DNA of 42,762 nt from Verrucomicrobiota bacterium. Its GTDB lineage: Bacteria > Verrucomicrobiota > Verrucomicrobiia > Verrucomicrobiales > Akkermansiaceae. Below the pieces are notes generated by a model, which did not search any database, had not been told where the DNA came from, and was given only the letters and a program-made list of their open reading frames with translations. Positions 8,424-16,704 of this stretch are shown in pieces. Made by a program: the position numbers and the translations under genes. The stretch covers positions 1 through 42,762 of the forward strand of contig JAURPJ010000041.1 of assembly GCA_030835305.1 (NCBI GenBank), given 5' to 3'. How positions within the stretch are numbered: the first letter of the stretch is position 1; the number at the start of each line of letters is the position of its first letter.

Positions 8424-9299
8424 TTACTTGCTGGCTGCTTGCTCCTTAGCGTCCGACATGGTTTCACGAAGGAACAAATCCTCAAGAGTGGTCCGGGCAT
8501 TCCCCTCCGAAACCACCTCCGCCTGATGAGTCACATCAACCAGAGTGCGGATTTGATCTAACAAACTCTCGCTGGCATTCTCCAAAATCAGCTCGGTACG
8601 GTTCTCCACTGCGATCAAGTCGTCCAGGCGTCCCTCATTCACCAAAACACCCTGATGAATAATTCCCACCCGGTCACAAACCTGCTGAACCTGCTCCAGC
8701 AAATGGGAACAAAGAAAAACGGTAATTCCTCGATTCTTGAGTTCCAAAATGAGGTCTCGAATTTCGCGCGAGCCTGTTGGGTCAACCCCCGCCGTGGGCT
8801 CATCAAGAACTAACAAACGGGGATCCTGCACCATAGCCTGCGCCAGCCCGATTCTCTGCAGCATCCCCTTGGAAAATCCCTTCAATCGCCGATCTCGCGC
8901 ATCCTGAAGACCCACCAACTCCAGCAACTCGCCAATCCGCTCCTTCAGCTTACGACCCCGCATGCCACAAAGCTTCCCGTAAAAACGAACCGTTTCCGCT
9001 GCCGTCAGGTGCTTATAGAAATAAGGATTTTCCGGAAGAAACCCCACCTCATTGCGAGAATCCACCTTCAAGGAATTCCGACCGAAAATTGAAGTCGAGC
9101 CCGAAGTCGGAGCCACCAACCCCAGCACCGCCTTCATCGTCGTCGATTTTCCCGAGCCATTCGGCCCAATCAGCCCGTATACCTCACCGGGAGCGATTTG
9201 AAACGAGACATTCTTCACCGCACGCACCTTCTTTCCTTTGAAAGCACCCTTGAAGTCCTTTACCAGATTCTTAGCCTCTACCGCTGGAACGTCGCTCAT
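8424..9299 (-). CDS. ABC transporter ATP-binding protein (ABC-2 exporter)
   Basis: The 291-residue cytoplasmic ATPase has Walker A GPNGSGKST at 45-53, a Q-loop-like GFLPENPYFYKHLT, signature FSKGMLQRIGLAQAM at about 141, Walker B LLVLDEPTAG and switch His in FLCSHLLEQV. The N-terminal 25 residues (LVKDFKGAFKGKKVRAVKN) are a slightly extended lead-in. The C-terminal region after about 225 is the regulatory extension seen in Nod/NatA-like exporters. It is the first gene of a three-gene operon with the permease and a helical-repeat protein, and is divergent from the lipoprotein gene at 9413. Confidence 0.95.
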   Translation of the reverse strand: MSDVPAVEAKNLVKDFKGAFKGKKVRAVKNVSFQIAPGEVYGLIGPNGSGKSTTMKAVLGLVAPTSGSTSIFGRNSLKVDSRNEVGFLPENPYFYKHLTAAETVRFYGKLCGMRGRKLKERIGELLELVGLQDARDRRLKGFSKGMLQRIGLAQAMVQDPRLLVLDEPTAGVDPTGSREIRDLILELKNRGITVFLCSHLLEQVQQVCDRVGIIHQGVLVNEGRLDDLIAVENRTELILENASESLLDQIRTLVDVTHQAEVVSEGNARTTLEDLFLRETMSDAKEQAASK

Positions 9300-9412
9300 C
9301 GTCCTCGCATCCTACTTCATCAGCTTAACGCGTGCAAGGAAGCGGATTGATTGGCGAAACAAAAGTTCCTCATTGCAGACAAGGCGAAGAACCCGCTACG
9401 CTCGGCGTTAGT

Positions 9413-10216
9413 ATGAATAAGACACTTCTCGCCCTCATCGGGGCCGCCATCGCGCTGGTTTTGCCAAGCTGCCTCGAATACGAAACCAAGATCACCCTCA
9501 ATAAGAACGGGAGCGGAACCATCACCGAAGAGATGGTCCTCGGCGCCCAGGCCATCGGCATGATGGAGATGGGCGCCGCCCAGGGTGGCAATCAGGGCAA
9601 TCCCTTCGCCGACATGAAAGACGAAGCCAAGCTCAAGGAAAAAGCCGCCAGCTATGGCGAAGGAGTCACCTTCCTGAAGTCCGAAGAAATCAAGCGCGAC
9701 GACGGCAGCAAAGGCGTTCGCGTCACCTTCAAATTCACTGACATCAACAAGGTTAAAATGGATCCCGCCAGCGGAATTGGCGAACTCGGCAACATGAAGC
9801 CTGGCGGTGAAAAGGCCAAGCCCGTCGCCGAAAACGCCTCCTTCAAGTATGCTGACGGCGTCCTCACCATTAGCCTCCCCCAGCCCGAAGCCGGCGAAGA
9901 TGCCCCCGAAGAAGAGCCACCCGCCGGAAATCCCGGTGGTCAGGAAATGGCCATGATGGCCGGAATGATGAAGGGCATGAAAATCTCTGCCAAGCTCGTC
10001 ATTCCCGATGGAATCGACGAAACTAATGCCACCTTCAAGGACGGTGACACCATCACCATGGTCGAAATGAACATGGACGAAATCATGAAGAACCCCGGTG
10101 CCATGGGCGCCATAATGGGCGCTGGCAAAGACCCTGAAGCCTCCGCGAGGGCTATGCAAAAAATCAAGGGCGTGAAGACCGAGACGAAGAAAGAGGTCAC
10201 TGTCAAAATCAAGTAA
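9413..10216 (+). CDS. Putative lipoprotein of unknown function
   Basis: ATG 9413 gives a 267-residue product with a type II signal peptide: MNKTLLALIGAAIALVLPSC, lipobox LPSC with Cys20. An earlier in-frame ATG at 9332 would bury the signal sequence. The mature start, LEYETKITLNKNGSGTITEE, resembles envelope beta-strand proteins with a repeated tyrosine/threonine strand pattern. A central acidic, Pro-rich linker (EAGEDAPEEEPPAGNPGG) separates two domains. Met content is unusually high in several places (GMMEMG, MAMMAGMMKGMK, GAMGAIMG), which could suggest metal binding but may be compositional. No catalytic motif. A terminator follows. Confidence 0.75.
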   Translation: MNKTLLALIGAAIALVLPSCLEYETKITLNKNGSGTITEEMVLGAQAIGMMEMGAAQGGNQGNPFADMKDEAKLKEKAASYGEGVTFLKSEEIKRDDGSKGVRVTFKFTDINKVKMDPASGIGELGNMKPGGEKAKPVAENASFKYADGVLTISLPQPEAGEDAPEEEPPAGNPGGQEMAMMAGMMKGMKISAKLVIPDGIDETNATFKDGDTITMVEMNMDEIMKNPGAMGAIMGAGKDPEASARAMQKIKGVKTETKKEVTVKIK

Positions 10217-10238
10217 TCACTCATTTCCCTTTCACAAT

Positions 10239-10270
10239 GCCCGCCCGGTTTCGTCCGGTGCGGGCTTTTT
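10239..10270 (+). terminator. Rho-independent terminator after the lipoprotein gene
   Basis: GCCCGCCCGG (10239-10248) pairs with CCGGTGCGGGC (10255-10265), with one bulged T and a 6-base loop, and is followed by TTTTTAA. It lies 22 bases after the stop codon. Confidence 0.9.
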
Positions 10271-10309
10271 AATTTCCCGCTTCTATTTCCCCCCGCCAAT
10301 ATCCCTGCC

Positions 10310-10654
10310 ATGAAAAACTATCTCATCGAGCAACTCGACGAAGTCCCCGGCACCCCCTGCCCCTGCGGCACCTCGCGGCGCGCCTTCTGCATTCCTGAAA
10401 ACCCCGTCGCCAGCATTCACATAGTCGATATTTCCAAAGAAGCCCGCACCCACTATCACAAAAAGATGACCGAGATCTATCTCGTTCTCGAAGGTCAGGG
10501 CCACATCGAACTCGATGGCGAGGTCCTCCCCGTCAAACCCATGACCAGCATCCTCATCAAACCGGGCTGCCGCCACCGCGCCATCGGCGAAATGAAAATC
10601 ATCAACATCCCCGTCCCCACCTTCGACCCCGCCGACGAATACTTCGACGACTAA
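10310..10654 (+). CDS. Small single-domain cupin
   Basis: The 114-residue protein is one cupin barrel. Motif 1 is HYHKKMTEIYLVLEGQG (residues about 45-61, metal ligands His45, His47 and Glu52), followed by HIELDGEVLPV. Motif 2 is ILIKPGCRHRAIGEMK, with the fourth ligand His around residue 89. An N-terminal CPCG at 17-20 precedes RRAFCIPE, which is unusual for plain cupins and might add a thiol or metal site. Reaction unknown: such cupins range from sugar isomerases to dioxygenases. The stop codon TAA (10652-10654) coincides with the left end of an IS630-like element; without it the frame would continue TAC TTA TCA CAG TAA, adding four residues (YLSQ). Confidence 0.85.
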   Translation: MKNYLIEQLDEVPGTPCPCGTSRRAFCIPENPVASIHIVDISKEARTHYHKKMTEIYLVLEGQGHIELDGEVLPVKPMTSILIKPGCRHRAIGEMKIINIPVPTFDPADEYFDD

Positions 10655-11758
10655 TACCGTTTCAATAGTTATTTCGAAGGAACTAGGATTTCCCTGTAGC
10701 GTTTATTACTAAAAGCAAGTAGCCCGAACCAATCAAACTCACCACTTTGACGGCATTTTCCCAATAGGGTCGAATTCTCTCTGTGATGGAGTCCTAAAGA
10801 TTTCGCAAGGCCGGCCACAATCGATTGCAGATTCCATTCTTCACGATATCCCATAGTTATTCCACCGGGTTCAATTCAGGACAGTATGCGGGTAAGCTAA
10901 TAATTCAAATATTGTCAGGGAGCGCTTTGTCCTCTCCCTTGTGGTAAAAACCAGCACCATCTCCAATGACAACATGGATTGCGCACTCATCGCTTTGGCT
11001 TACTTGCTACAAAAAACAAAGATCCCATTGTTTGGTCCGCTGGAACGTAAATAAAAATTCTGCGCTGCTTCCTCCAACTTCAAGAGACCCATAAAGGTAT
11101 CCATTTTGAAAACGTCTCTTGGAAGGTGCGACGGCTCGGACGCCTCTAAGACACCACATTCTACGTGACAGTGGTTGTAGGCCATAACGCATTTCGTCAT
11201 AGATCCAAAGACAGACCTCCTGTTCTTTAGGTAGATCTAGGTCAACCATCTTGTCTGCGAGAGTGACTCGAAATTCAGCTTCCGCAGCCAGATCTTTTTC
11301 AGGGTTACAGGGGCGGGTCGCTTTGAGCCGCCCTTCTCACTTTCCCAGATATTTATAAATCACAGATTCTTTAAGATCGCTCACATCGAAATTCTCACTG
11401 AGTCGCTGCGAGGCATCGAGGGCCGTTCTCCATTTCCCAAGCTTCAGTAGCTCGACCATCGCTTCTTACATTTCGGGAGTGAGCCAACTTTGTAGACCAT
11501 TCGCTTTGGACTTGGTCAGGAGGTGAGCAATTCTTTCACTCCTGAATTTGTTGATCCACGCTTGAACCGTGGTGTGACTTCTTCAAGAACACGTTTGATG
11601 GCGAGCATGCGTTCACGCCTCCCGCCTAGTTTCTTTTTTTCAAGAGGCGAAGGCGTTCCGGACCCTCACCCATCACATCAATCTGTTTCCTAGGTCTTCC
11701 AATACCGGGAAGACACCTTAGCAATATTTACGACGTAGTAACTGTTTAAGTGGTGTTA
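10652..11758 (-). mobile_element. Degraded IS630-family insertion sequence (about 1.1 kb)
   Basis: The element spans imperfect terminal inverted repeats. The left end reads TAATACCGTTTCAATAGTTA (from 10652) and the inverted right end reads TAACACCACTTAAACAGTTA (from 11758), agreeing at 18 of 25 positions over the first 25 bases. Both ends carry TA, the known IS630/Tc1-type target. Its length of about 1.1 kb and its transposase remnants match the family. Insertion at the 3' end of the cupin gene appears to have provided that gene's present stop codon. Confidence 0.7.
10672..11706 (-). pseudogene. IS630-type transposase remnant
   Basis: Minus-strand pieces in several frames carry the transposase landmarks in order. 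An N-terminal helix-turn-helix portion has TTVQAWINKFRSERIAHLL near 11560 and the segment SKANGLQSWLT. Then comes WIYDEMRYGLQPLSRRMW (first catalytic Asp, around 11190), then YLYGSLEV, then VVIGDGAGFYHKGEDKAL (second Asp, near 10950), and ISLPAYCPELNPVE (Glu, about 10880). Stops interrupt several segments (after LTPEM, after KYLGK, after DNI and after NPVE), and frames shift near 11010 and 11600. The gene is not functional. The catalytic DDE spacing resembles intact IS630 transposases, so decay is moderate rather than ancient. Confidence 0.85.
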
Positions 11759-11905
11759 CTTATCACAGTAATCGATCATTTCTCCAGCCACATTGCCGAG
11801 AATTTTTTTGAACCAATTGCCGAAAGCCCGCACATAAGAAGTTCGCTTTAAATCCATACTAACCCAGACCGCGTTGGGCCGGTCGTCGAGGTCGGCATCT
11901 TTCAC
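11756..11905 (-). pseudogene. Unassigned 49-codon open fragment between IS630 remnant and pnp terminator
   Basis: From GTG 11905 the frame reads 49 residues with protein-like composition, including RPNAVWVSMDLKRTSYVRAF and WFKKILGNVAGEMIDYCDK, then stops inside the right inverted repeat of the IS element. There is no start codon in a good context and no family I recognise. It may be the 3' remainder of a gene whose front was lost or moved. Removing the IS element would still give a stop (TAG) at the same place, so the IS did not truncate its end. Confidence 0.25.
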
Positions 11906-11927
11906 CGAGGCCTCCGGTCTTAAGCAT

Positions 11928-11962
11928 AAAAAAAGCGCCCGACCTTTACAGGGCGGGCGCTT
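11928..11962 (-). terminator. Rho-independent terminator of pnp
   Basis: On the minus strand AAGCGCCCG (11962-11954) pairs with CGGGCGCTT (11941-11933), with a partly paired inner segment, and is followed by a run of seven T. It lies about 25 bases downstream of the pnp stop. Confidence 0.9.
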
Positions 11963-11986
11963 GGTAATTTTTGAAGTCAGTCTGAC

Positions 11987-14185
11987 TTAGCCAAAGGTTA
12001 CGACTTCTTCCTCGGAGGGAGGAACTTCGTCGTCGCCCGGAGGCGTTCCCTGGGGTGCGGGAGCAGAGTCGCCGCCACCGGCTCCTTCGCGGAGAGCAGC
12101 TTTACGGGACATCTTCACGCGGCCTTTGTCATCGATACCAATACACTTGGCTGTGATGACATCGCCTTTTTTGCACACATCTTCGACCTGGTTCACTCGA
12201 CCTTCTTCAAGCTCGGAAATGTGAACGAGTCCGTCCTTGCCGGGAAGCACTTCCATGAAGGCACCGAAGGTGGTGACGTTCATGACTTTGCCAGTGTAGG
12301 TCTTTCCGATCTCTACCTCGGCGAACATCATGTCGATCATGTTCTTGGCGGCCTCGAGGCCTTCCTGCTTGGAAGCATAGATGTGAACGGTGCCATCGTC
12401 TTCGATGTTCAGTTCAGCACCAGACTCCGCCTGGATGGCTTTGATGTTCTTCCCACCAGGTCCGATGAGCTCGCCAATGCGATCCTGTGGAATCGTGACG
12501 GTCTCGATGCGCGGAGCGTATGGACTCAACTCACCAGGTCCAGTGATGGACTCGGCCATTTTTTCGAGCACCTTGACCCGGCCTTCGATCGCAAGATCGA
12601 TGCCTTCTTCCAGGATGGAAAGAGGAATACCGGGCAGCTTGAGATCAAGCTGATAACCGGTGACCCCTTCGCTCGTGCCACAGAGTTTGAAGTCCATGTC
12701 GCCGTAGAAATCCTCGGAACCAATGATGTCAAGAATGACCACGTGCTTGGTCATGTTGCCATCGGCATCCTGCTCGGTCACGAGACCGGTGGAGATCCCC
12801 GCTACCGGGCGGATCATGGGAACGCCAGCGTCAAGAAGAGCCATCGTTCCAGCACAAACAGTCGCCATCGATGTCGAGCCATTTGACTCCATGACCTCGG
12901 AAGAAATCCGCATGGAATACGGGAAGTCTTCAGTGGAAGGAAGCATCGGTGCGATGGAGCGCTCGGCAAGAGCACCGTGACCAATCTCACGACGGTTCAT
13001 GCCGCCGAAGCGACCGGTCTCACCAACCGAGAACGGCGGGAAGTTGTAGTGGAGGAAGAAGTTCTTGGAATCCTCACCACCGGCGTAGTTGTCGACGTAG
13101 AGTTTCTCGTCGGCAGGTGCAAGGGTGCAAATCCCGAGAGCCTGGGTCTCACCACGGGAGAAGATGGCGGATCCGTGCACACGTGGCAGGGTTCCCACTT
13201 CTCCGTAAAGGGTGCGGAGGTCGCGAAGCTTGCGGCCGTCGGCGCGAACGCCTTTTTCCATGATGGAGACGCGGAAGGCTTTCTTCTGAATGTATTCAAA
13301 GACCTGCTCGATTTCGAACTCGGTAGTCTCTGGGAACTTCTCCTTGATAGCGGCTTCCACTTCGTCGCGGAGAGCGCCGACCTTCTTGCCTCGTTCCACC
13401 TTCGAAGCAGCGTAGATGGCGTCCTCGATACGGTCACCGGCGACAGCGTATCCGATTTCAAGGAGGTCTTCCTTGGCCACGGTCACGGTGTAGTCCCGCT
13501 TGGGCTTGCCAGCGAGTTTCACGAGCTCTTCCTGGGCTTCGACGATCTGCGCGACGGCAGCCTGGGCGAAGTGGAGGGATTTTTTGAACTCGGCGTCGGG
13601 GATCTCGTCAGCAGCACCTTCGATCATGATGACGTCGGTCTTGTTCCCCACGTAGATGAGGTCGAGATCAGAGTCTTCGCGTTGCTCGAAGGTTGGGTTG
13701 ATGACGAATTCTCCGTCGATGCGTCCCACACGAACGGCACCAATGGGGCCGGCGAAGGGAATATCGGAAATTGCAAGGGCAGCCGAAGCACCATTCATGG
13801 CAAGAACGTCGGCATCGTTTTCCTGATCCGCACTCAGAAGGAGAGCGATGATCTGGGTGTCATAAAGGTAACCCTTTGGGAAGAGCGGACGCAGCGGGCG
13901 ATCCGTCATGCGGCAGGTAAGAATCTCCTTCTCGGTAGGACGGCCTTCACGTTTGAAGTATCCTCCGGGAAAAGTTCCAGCGGCAGATGCACGCTCCTTG
14001 TATTCGACCGAAAGGGGGAACCAGGTCTGGCCCTCACGGATTTTCGTTTGTGAAACAGCTGATACCATCACGATGGTCTCACCCATCTGGACGGTGACTG
14101 CTCCGTCGGCCAACTTGGCCAATTTTCCGGTCTCGATGACCAGAGGACTCGGCCCAACATTGGCCGTTACATTTTGTATACTCAT
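11987..14185 (-). CDS. pnp: Polyribonucleotide nucleotidyltransferase (PNPase)
   Basis: PNPase is a phosphorolytic 3'-to-5' exoribonuclease and core of the RNA degradosome. At 732 residues the protein has the standard architecture: two RNase PH-like domains, the first with [20 protein letters not shown] and [11 protein letters not shown], the second with [22 protein letters not shown] and [10 protein letters not shown], then a KH domain ([16 protein letters not shown], about 575) and an S1 domain ([33 protein letters not shown], about 632-700). The tail is an acidic Pro/Glu extension. It lies 189 bases downstream of rpsO in the same orientation, as in many bacteria, separated by a strong hairpin. 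Start at ATG 14185 agrees with the family ([20 protein letters not shown]). Confidence 0.98.
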   Translation of the reverse strand: MSIQNVTANVGPSPLVIETGKLAKLADGAVTVQMGETIVMVSAVSQTKIREGQTWFPLSVEYKERASAAGTFPGGYFKREGRPTEKEILTCRMTDRPLRPLFPKGYLYDTQIIALLLSADQENDADVLAMNGASAALAISDIPFAGPIGAVRVGRIDGEFVINPTFEQREDSDLDLIYVGNKTDVIMIEGAADEIPDAEFKKSLHFAQAAVAQIVEAQEELVKLAGKPKRDYTVTVAKEDLLEIGYAVAGDRIEDAIYAASKVERGKKVGALRDEVEAAIKEKFPETTEFEIEQVFEYIQKKAFRVSIMEKGVRADGRKLRDLRTLYGEVGTLPRVHGSAIFSRGETQALGICTLAPADEKLYVDNYAGGEDSKNFFLHYNFPPFSVGETGRFGGMNRREIGHGALAERSIAPMLPSTEDFPYSMRISSEVMESNGSTSMATVCAGTMALLDAGVPMIRPVAGISTGLVTEQDADGNMTKHVVILDIIGSEDFYGDMDFKLCGTSEGVTGYQLDLKLPGIPLSILEEGIDLAIEGRVKVLEKMAESITGPGELSPYAPRIETVTIPQDRIGELIGPGGKNIKAIQAESGAELNIEDDGTVHIYASKQEGLEAAKNMIDMMFAEVEIGKTYTGKVMNVTTFGAFMEVLPGKDGLVHISELEEGRVNQVEDVCKKGDVITAKCIGIDDKGRVKMSRKAALREGAGGGDSAPAPQGTPPGDDEVPPSEEEVVTFG

Positions 14186-14328
14186 TGTCTTTGTATTTTG
14201 GAATCGCGGCGGGACCCTCCCGTGCGATTTTTCGGTTTAGAAACGAAGTGGTTTTCCCGGTCTTAACATTGGGTGGGAAACCCTCTCCGCTTGAAGGCGC
14301 CGCTATCAAATTGCGGCAGCTCTCAAAA

Positions 14329-14366
14329 GCAAAAGGGCCACAGTGGAAACCACCGTGGCCTTTTGC
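14329..14366 (-). terminator. Strong rpsO-pnp intercistronic hairpin (attenuating terminator or RNase III site)
   Basis: On the minus strand GCAAAAGGCCACGGTGG pairs with CCACTGTGGCCCTTTTGC around TTT, an almost perfect stem of about 17 bp beginning 9 bases after the rpsO stop. Only TTTTG follows, a weak U-tract, so readthrough into pnp is plausible. In Escherichia coli the same intercistron holds a terminator and an RNase III processing site; whether that applies here is inference. Confidence 0.8.
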
Positions 14367-14374
14367 AGATTGTT

Positions 14375-14635
14375 TTACTTACGCAAGCTGAGTGCTTTAA
14401 GCACGGCCTGGTAACGGTCCTCCGACTTGCTCTTGAGGTAATCAAGAAGCTTGCGGCGGCGCGCCACGAGGCGGAGAAGTCCGCGGCGTGAGGCAAAATC
14501 CTTATTGTGCTCATTCATGTGCTCGGTCAAATGCTTGATCCGCTGAGTCATGAGGGCGATCTGGAAGTCTGCGCTTCCGGTGTCATTTTCACTTTGCTTG
14601 AAGTCAGCAAGGTTGATTCCGTAATCGTTGGTCAT
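14375..14635 (-). CDS. rpsO: 30S ribosomal protein S15
   Basis: S15 binds 16S rRNA in the central domain of the small subunit and nucleates assembly. The 86-residue product is close to the usual 88-89. Core motifs are present: [40 protein letters not shown] and [20 protein letters not shown]. The start is ATG 14635 (MTNDYG). An upstream in-frame open region could extend it to 14956, but those residues are absent from S15. No Shine-Dalgarno sequence is obvious. It is followed by an unusual hairpin and by pnp. Confidence 0.95.
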   Translation of the reverse strand: MTNDYGINLADFKQSENDTGSADFQIALMTQRIKHLTEHMNEHNKDFASRRGLLRLVARRRKLLDYLKSKSEDRYQAVLKALSLRK

Positions 14636-15134
14636 TTTAGTGCTAATCGGGATGGGCCGAGCCGCTTCATTGCAGCCAAACCGTCCTTCGACGGGCGGGA
14701 GATAGGACAGGATTGGCAATAACTCAACCTTTTTCGGAGAAATTTGCCACTTGCTTGATCGCCACGGGATTTCCTTTAGAATCACGATCGAAGGTTTAAC
14801 GTAGACGATCAGATGAGCTCCATTGAGGACTCCCTTGAAAGCGAACTGGTGTCCTAAACCAAGCACGAGTGTCTGGGAGGAGCGGTCCATGCCATGTCGA
14901 GCGGGCGGATCCGGCCCAACCAAACAGCGGGCAATGCCTCCCGCCATCTCGGCCATTCCCTCGAGGGGAAACCCTGCAATGTCTTCAACAGTAACAACAA
15001 GATCCGCATCGTCCCCCCACAGACACTCGCATTTACTACCCGGATGCGATGGTTGCTTGCGGCCCGATTGATCAATTTTTGATCCAACCCGTTTCTACCA
15101 GATTCTTTTTCGGAGTGGTATCATCCATTGCAGG
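14636..15134. other. 500-base leader region upstream of rpsO without a supported gene
   Basis: The minus strand stays open in the rpsO frame from about 15110 and reads protein-like text ([28 protein letters not shown]), but it has no stop before the S15 start and no recognised family. A second short frame starts at ATG 15128 ([18 protein letters not shown]) and ends at once. This is either a broken gene whose frame happens to be open, or a long rpsO leader. No typical neighbour such as truB or ribF is seen. Confidence 0.4.
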
Positions 15135-15452
15135 CTACTCCTTCTGAAGATCCCGCATCGACCAGATCTCTCCGGCAAGGTCTCGCAAGGCTCCTCTTGG
15201 CTTTCTCGCCCCGTCCTTCCGCTTTTTGCTGAACTGTTCCAGGTTCAACTTGAAGACATGGTTCACAAACTTCCGTGAACCGATCACCACTCCATCCGTA
15301 AAATACCGCACCCGACATCGCACCACCTTCGCGATCGCAAGATCCCGGGCATCCCCCTTCCTCAATTCTACCAATTCTCTTACCGCTTCCTCGCGCTTTC
15401 TCCCTTTCCGCGTCACGACCCGAAGCTTCCGGCCATCCTTCGTCCGTCCTCT
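15135..15452 (-). pseudogene. C-terminal fragment of a REP-associated tyrosine transposase (RAYT)
   Basis: The open fragment ends in a module seen at the C-terminus of verrucomicrobial RAYT proteins: YFTDGVVIGSRKFV, FSKKRKDGARKPRG and IWSMRDLQKE, preceded by TRKGRKREEAVRELVELRKG. The catalytic N-terminal half (HUH motif and Tyr) is absent: the frame closes at a TAG near 15453 and only 38 bases further an IS3-family element begins. The rest of the gene is not found on the far side of that element, so deletion accompanied or followed the insertion. Similarity is recalled, not computed. Confidence 0.65.
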
Positions 15453-15490
15453 CTATTCAGACTGCGCCACTCCTTCTCGGTGATTCACGC

Positions 15491-16678
15491 TGATCAGGTC
15501 ACCATTTCAGGACCACTTTGAATGTTAGGCTCAGGCCTTGGATTGCTCTTGGCAAATTGATCAGGACTTTGGAAGCACCATTTGCTGTGGGGATGGATTC
15601 GATTGTAAAACAACCGCCATTCTTCGATGACCACTTGAGCTTCCAGGACGCTTAAAAACTCCTCTTGGTTCAGGCATTCATCACGTAGTCGATTGTGGAA
15701 ACTTTCGACATGAGCGTTCCGCCAAGGGCTGCCTGGATCAATGTAGATCGTTCCGATTCCCATCTCTTCAAGCCAGCTCTGCACTTCTTTGGCAATGAAC
15801 TCAGGTCCATTGTCGCTACGGATAAACTGGGGCACCCCACGCTCACCCATCACTTCACTCAAGGTGTTGAGGATGTCGCCACTTCTCAAACTCCGTTCTG
15901 GTCGAATCGCCAAGCATTGTCGGGTATATTCGCCGATGAGAGTCAGCATCTTCAGCTGAACTCCGTTCTCGGTTCGGGTGTGCACAAAGTCCCAGCTCCA
16001 GACTTCATTCACGGAGCCTGCCTTGATTGGGAGTGCTGTCGAAGTTCCACCTCGTCTTCTACGAGGCTTCTTGCCTTTGACGCCCAGGCCTTCGAGCCTC
16101 CTGACTTGCTGAACAAGCTTTCGTCCGACCTTCCATCCTTCACAAATGAGAAGGGCTCGGATTCGGCGATATCCATAGCGGGGATATTTCCTGCTCAGAG
16201 CAACAATACGTTTAACCAGCTTCTTTTTCCTATCGCCTCCACGTTAACGATAGTGCCAACTCGAACGAGACAAGTTCAGGTAACGGCACGCACGACGCAC
16301 CGAACACAAACCTGACTCTTCTGCCGAGGACACCAATCGTTTCTTCGCAGAGGCGCTTACCACTTTTTTTCAAGCTCTCCTCCAAGACTCGATTTTTGAG
16401 CATCTCATCGGCGAGCATCTTTTTGAGTTCGCTATTTTCATTCACGAGTTCCTTGAAGCATTTCGCGTCAGCCATCTCCTTTCGACCATATTTTCGTCAG
16501 GTCTGCACGCAGATATTCTCTTCACGGCAAACCTCTTCGACGGTCTGACCACCATCGGCCTTGCGAATGATTCGGATGATTTCTTCGGTCTGATGTCTCT
16601 TCTTTTTCATGTCTTAGTTTAGGTTCTACGATCCCAAACCTAACATCTCAAGTGGTCCAGTTTTTGGAGGTCAGATCA
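15491..16678 (-). mobile_element. IS3-family insertion sequence with intact ends but broken genes
   Basis: Inverted repeats of about 40 bases bound the element: TGATCAGGTCACCATTTCAG (15491 onward) against TGATCTGACCTCCAAAAACT (inverted from 16678). Both continue GGACCACTT and, after a short divergent step, ATGTTAGG. The 1.19-kb length, two overlapping frames and DDE integrase domain fit IS3. No clear 3-4 base target duplication is visible at the flanks (ACGC and CCGG). Both reading frames carry nonsense codons. Confidence 0.85.
15494..16610 (-). pseudogene. IS3 transposase orfA/orfB with one nonsense codon in each frame
   Basis: OrfA starts at ATG 16610 (MKKKRHQTEEIIRIIRKADG) with a helix-turn-helix and leucine-zipper layout. 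TGA 16497-16499 replaces what should be Trp after NICVQT; the frame then goes on (RKYGRKEMADAKCFKEL). OrfB begins in the shifted frame (EESGLCSVRRACRYLNLSRS) and is interrupted by TAA 16244-16246 after SWHYR. The remainder is intact: the HTH_21-like YPRYGYRRIRALL, then the rve core with VWSWDFVHTR (Asp), RSDNGPEF (Asp) and HVESFHNRLRDECL (Glu). With two stop codons, active transposition from this copy is unlikely, though the DDE domain alone could be made from an internal start. Confidence 0.85.
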
Positions 16679-16704
16679 CCGGCTACCAGGCGTAAGAATC
16701 CAAA

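Noticed and set aside
9320-10159. 279-codon minus-strand frame opposite the lipoprotein gene
   Set aside because: Low-complexity His/Gly/Phe-rich antisense translation, whereas the plus strand has a lipobox and a terminator.
12977-14053. 358-codon plus-strand frame inside pnp
   Set aside because: Antisense shadow of the PNPase coding frame; no recognisable motif.
14636-14956. N-terminal extension of S15
   Set aside because: S15 is 86-89 residues in bacteria and its conserved start coincides with ATG 14635.
15121-15318. 65-codon minus-strand frame MSGAVFYGWSGDRF
   Set aside because: It overlaps the RAYT C-terminal frame, which carries recognisable family text, and has no similarity of its own.
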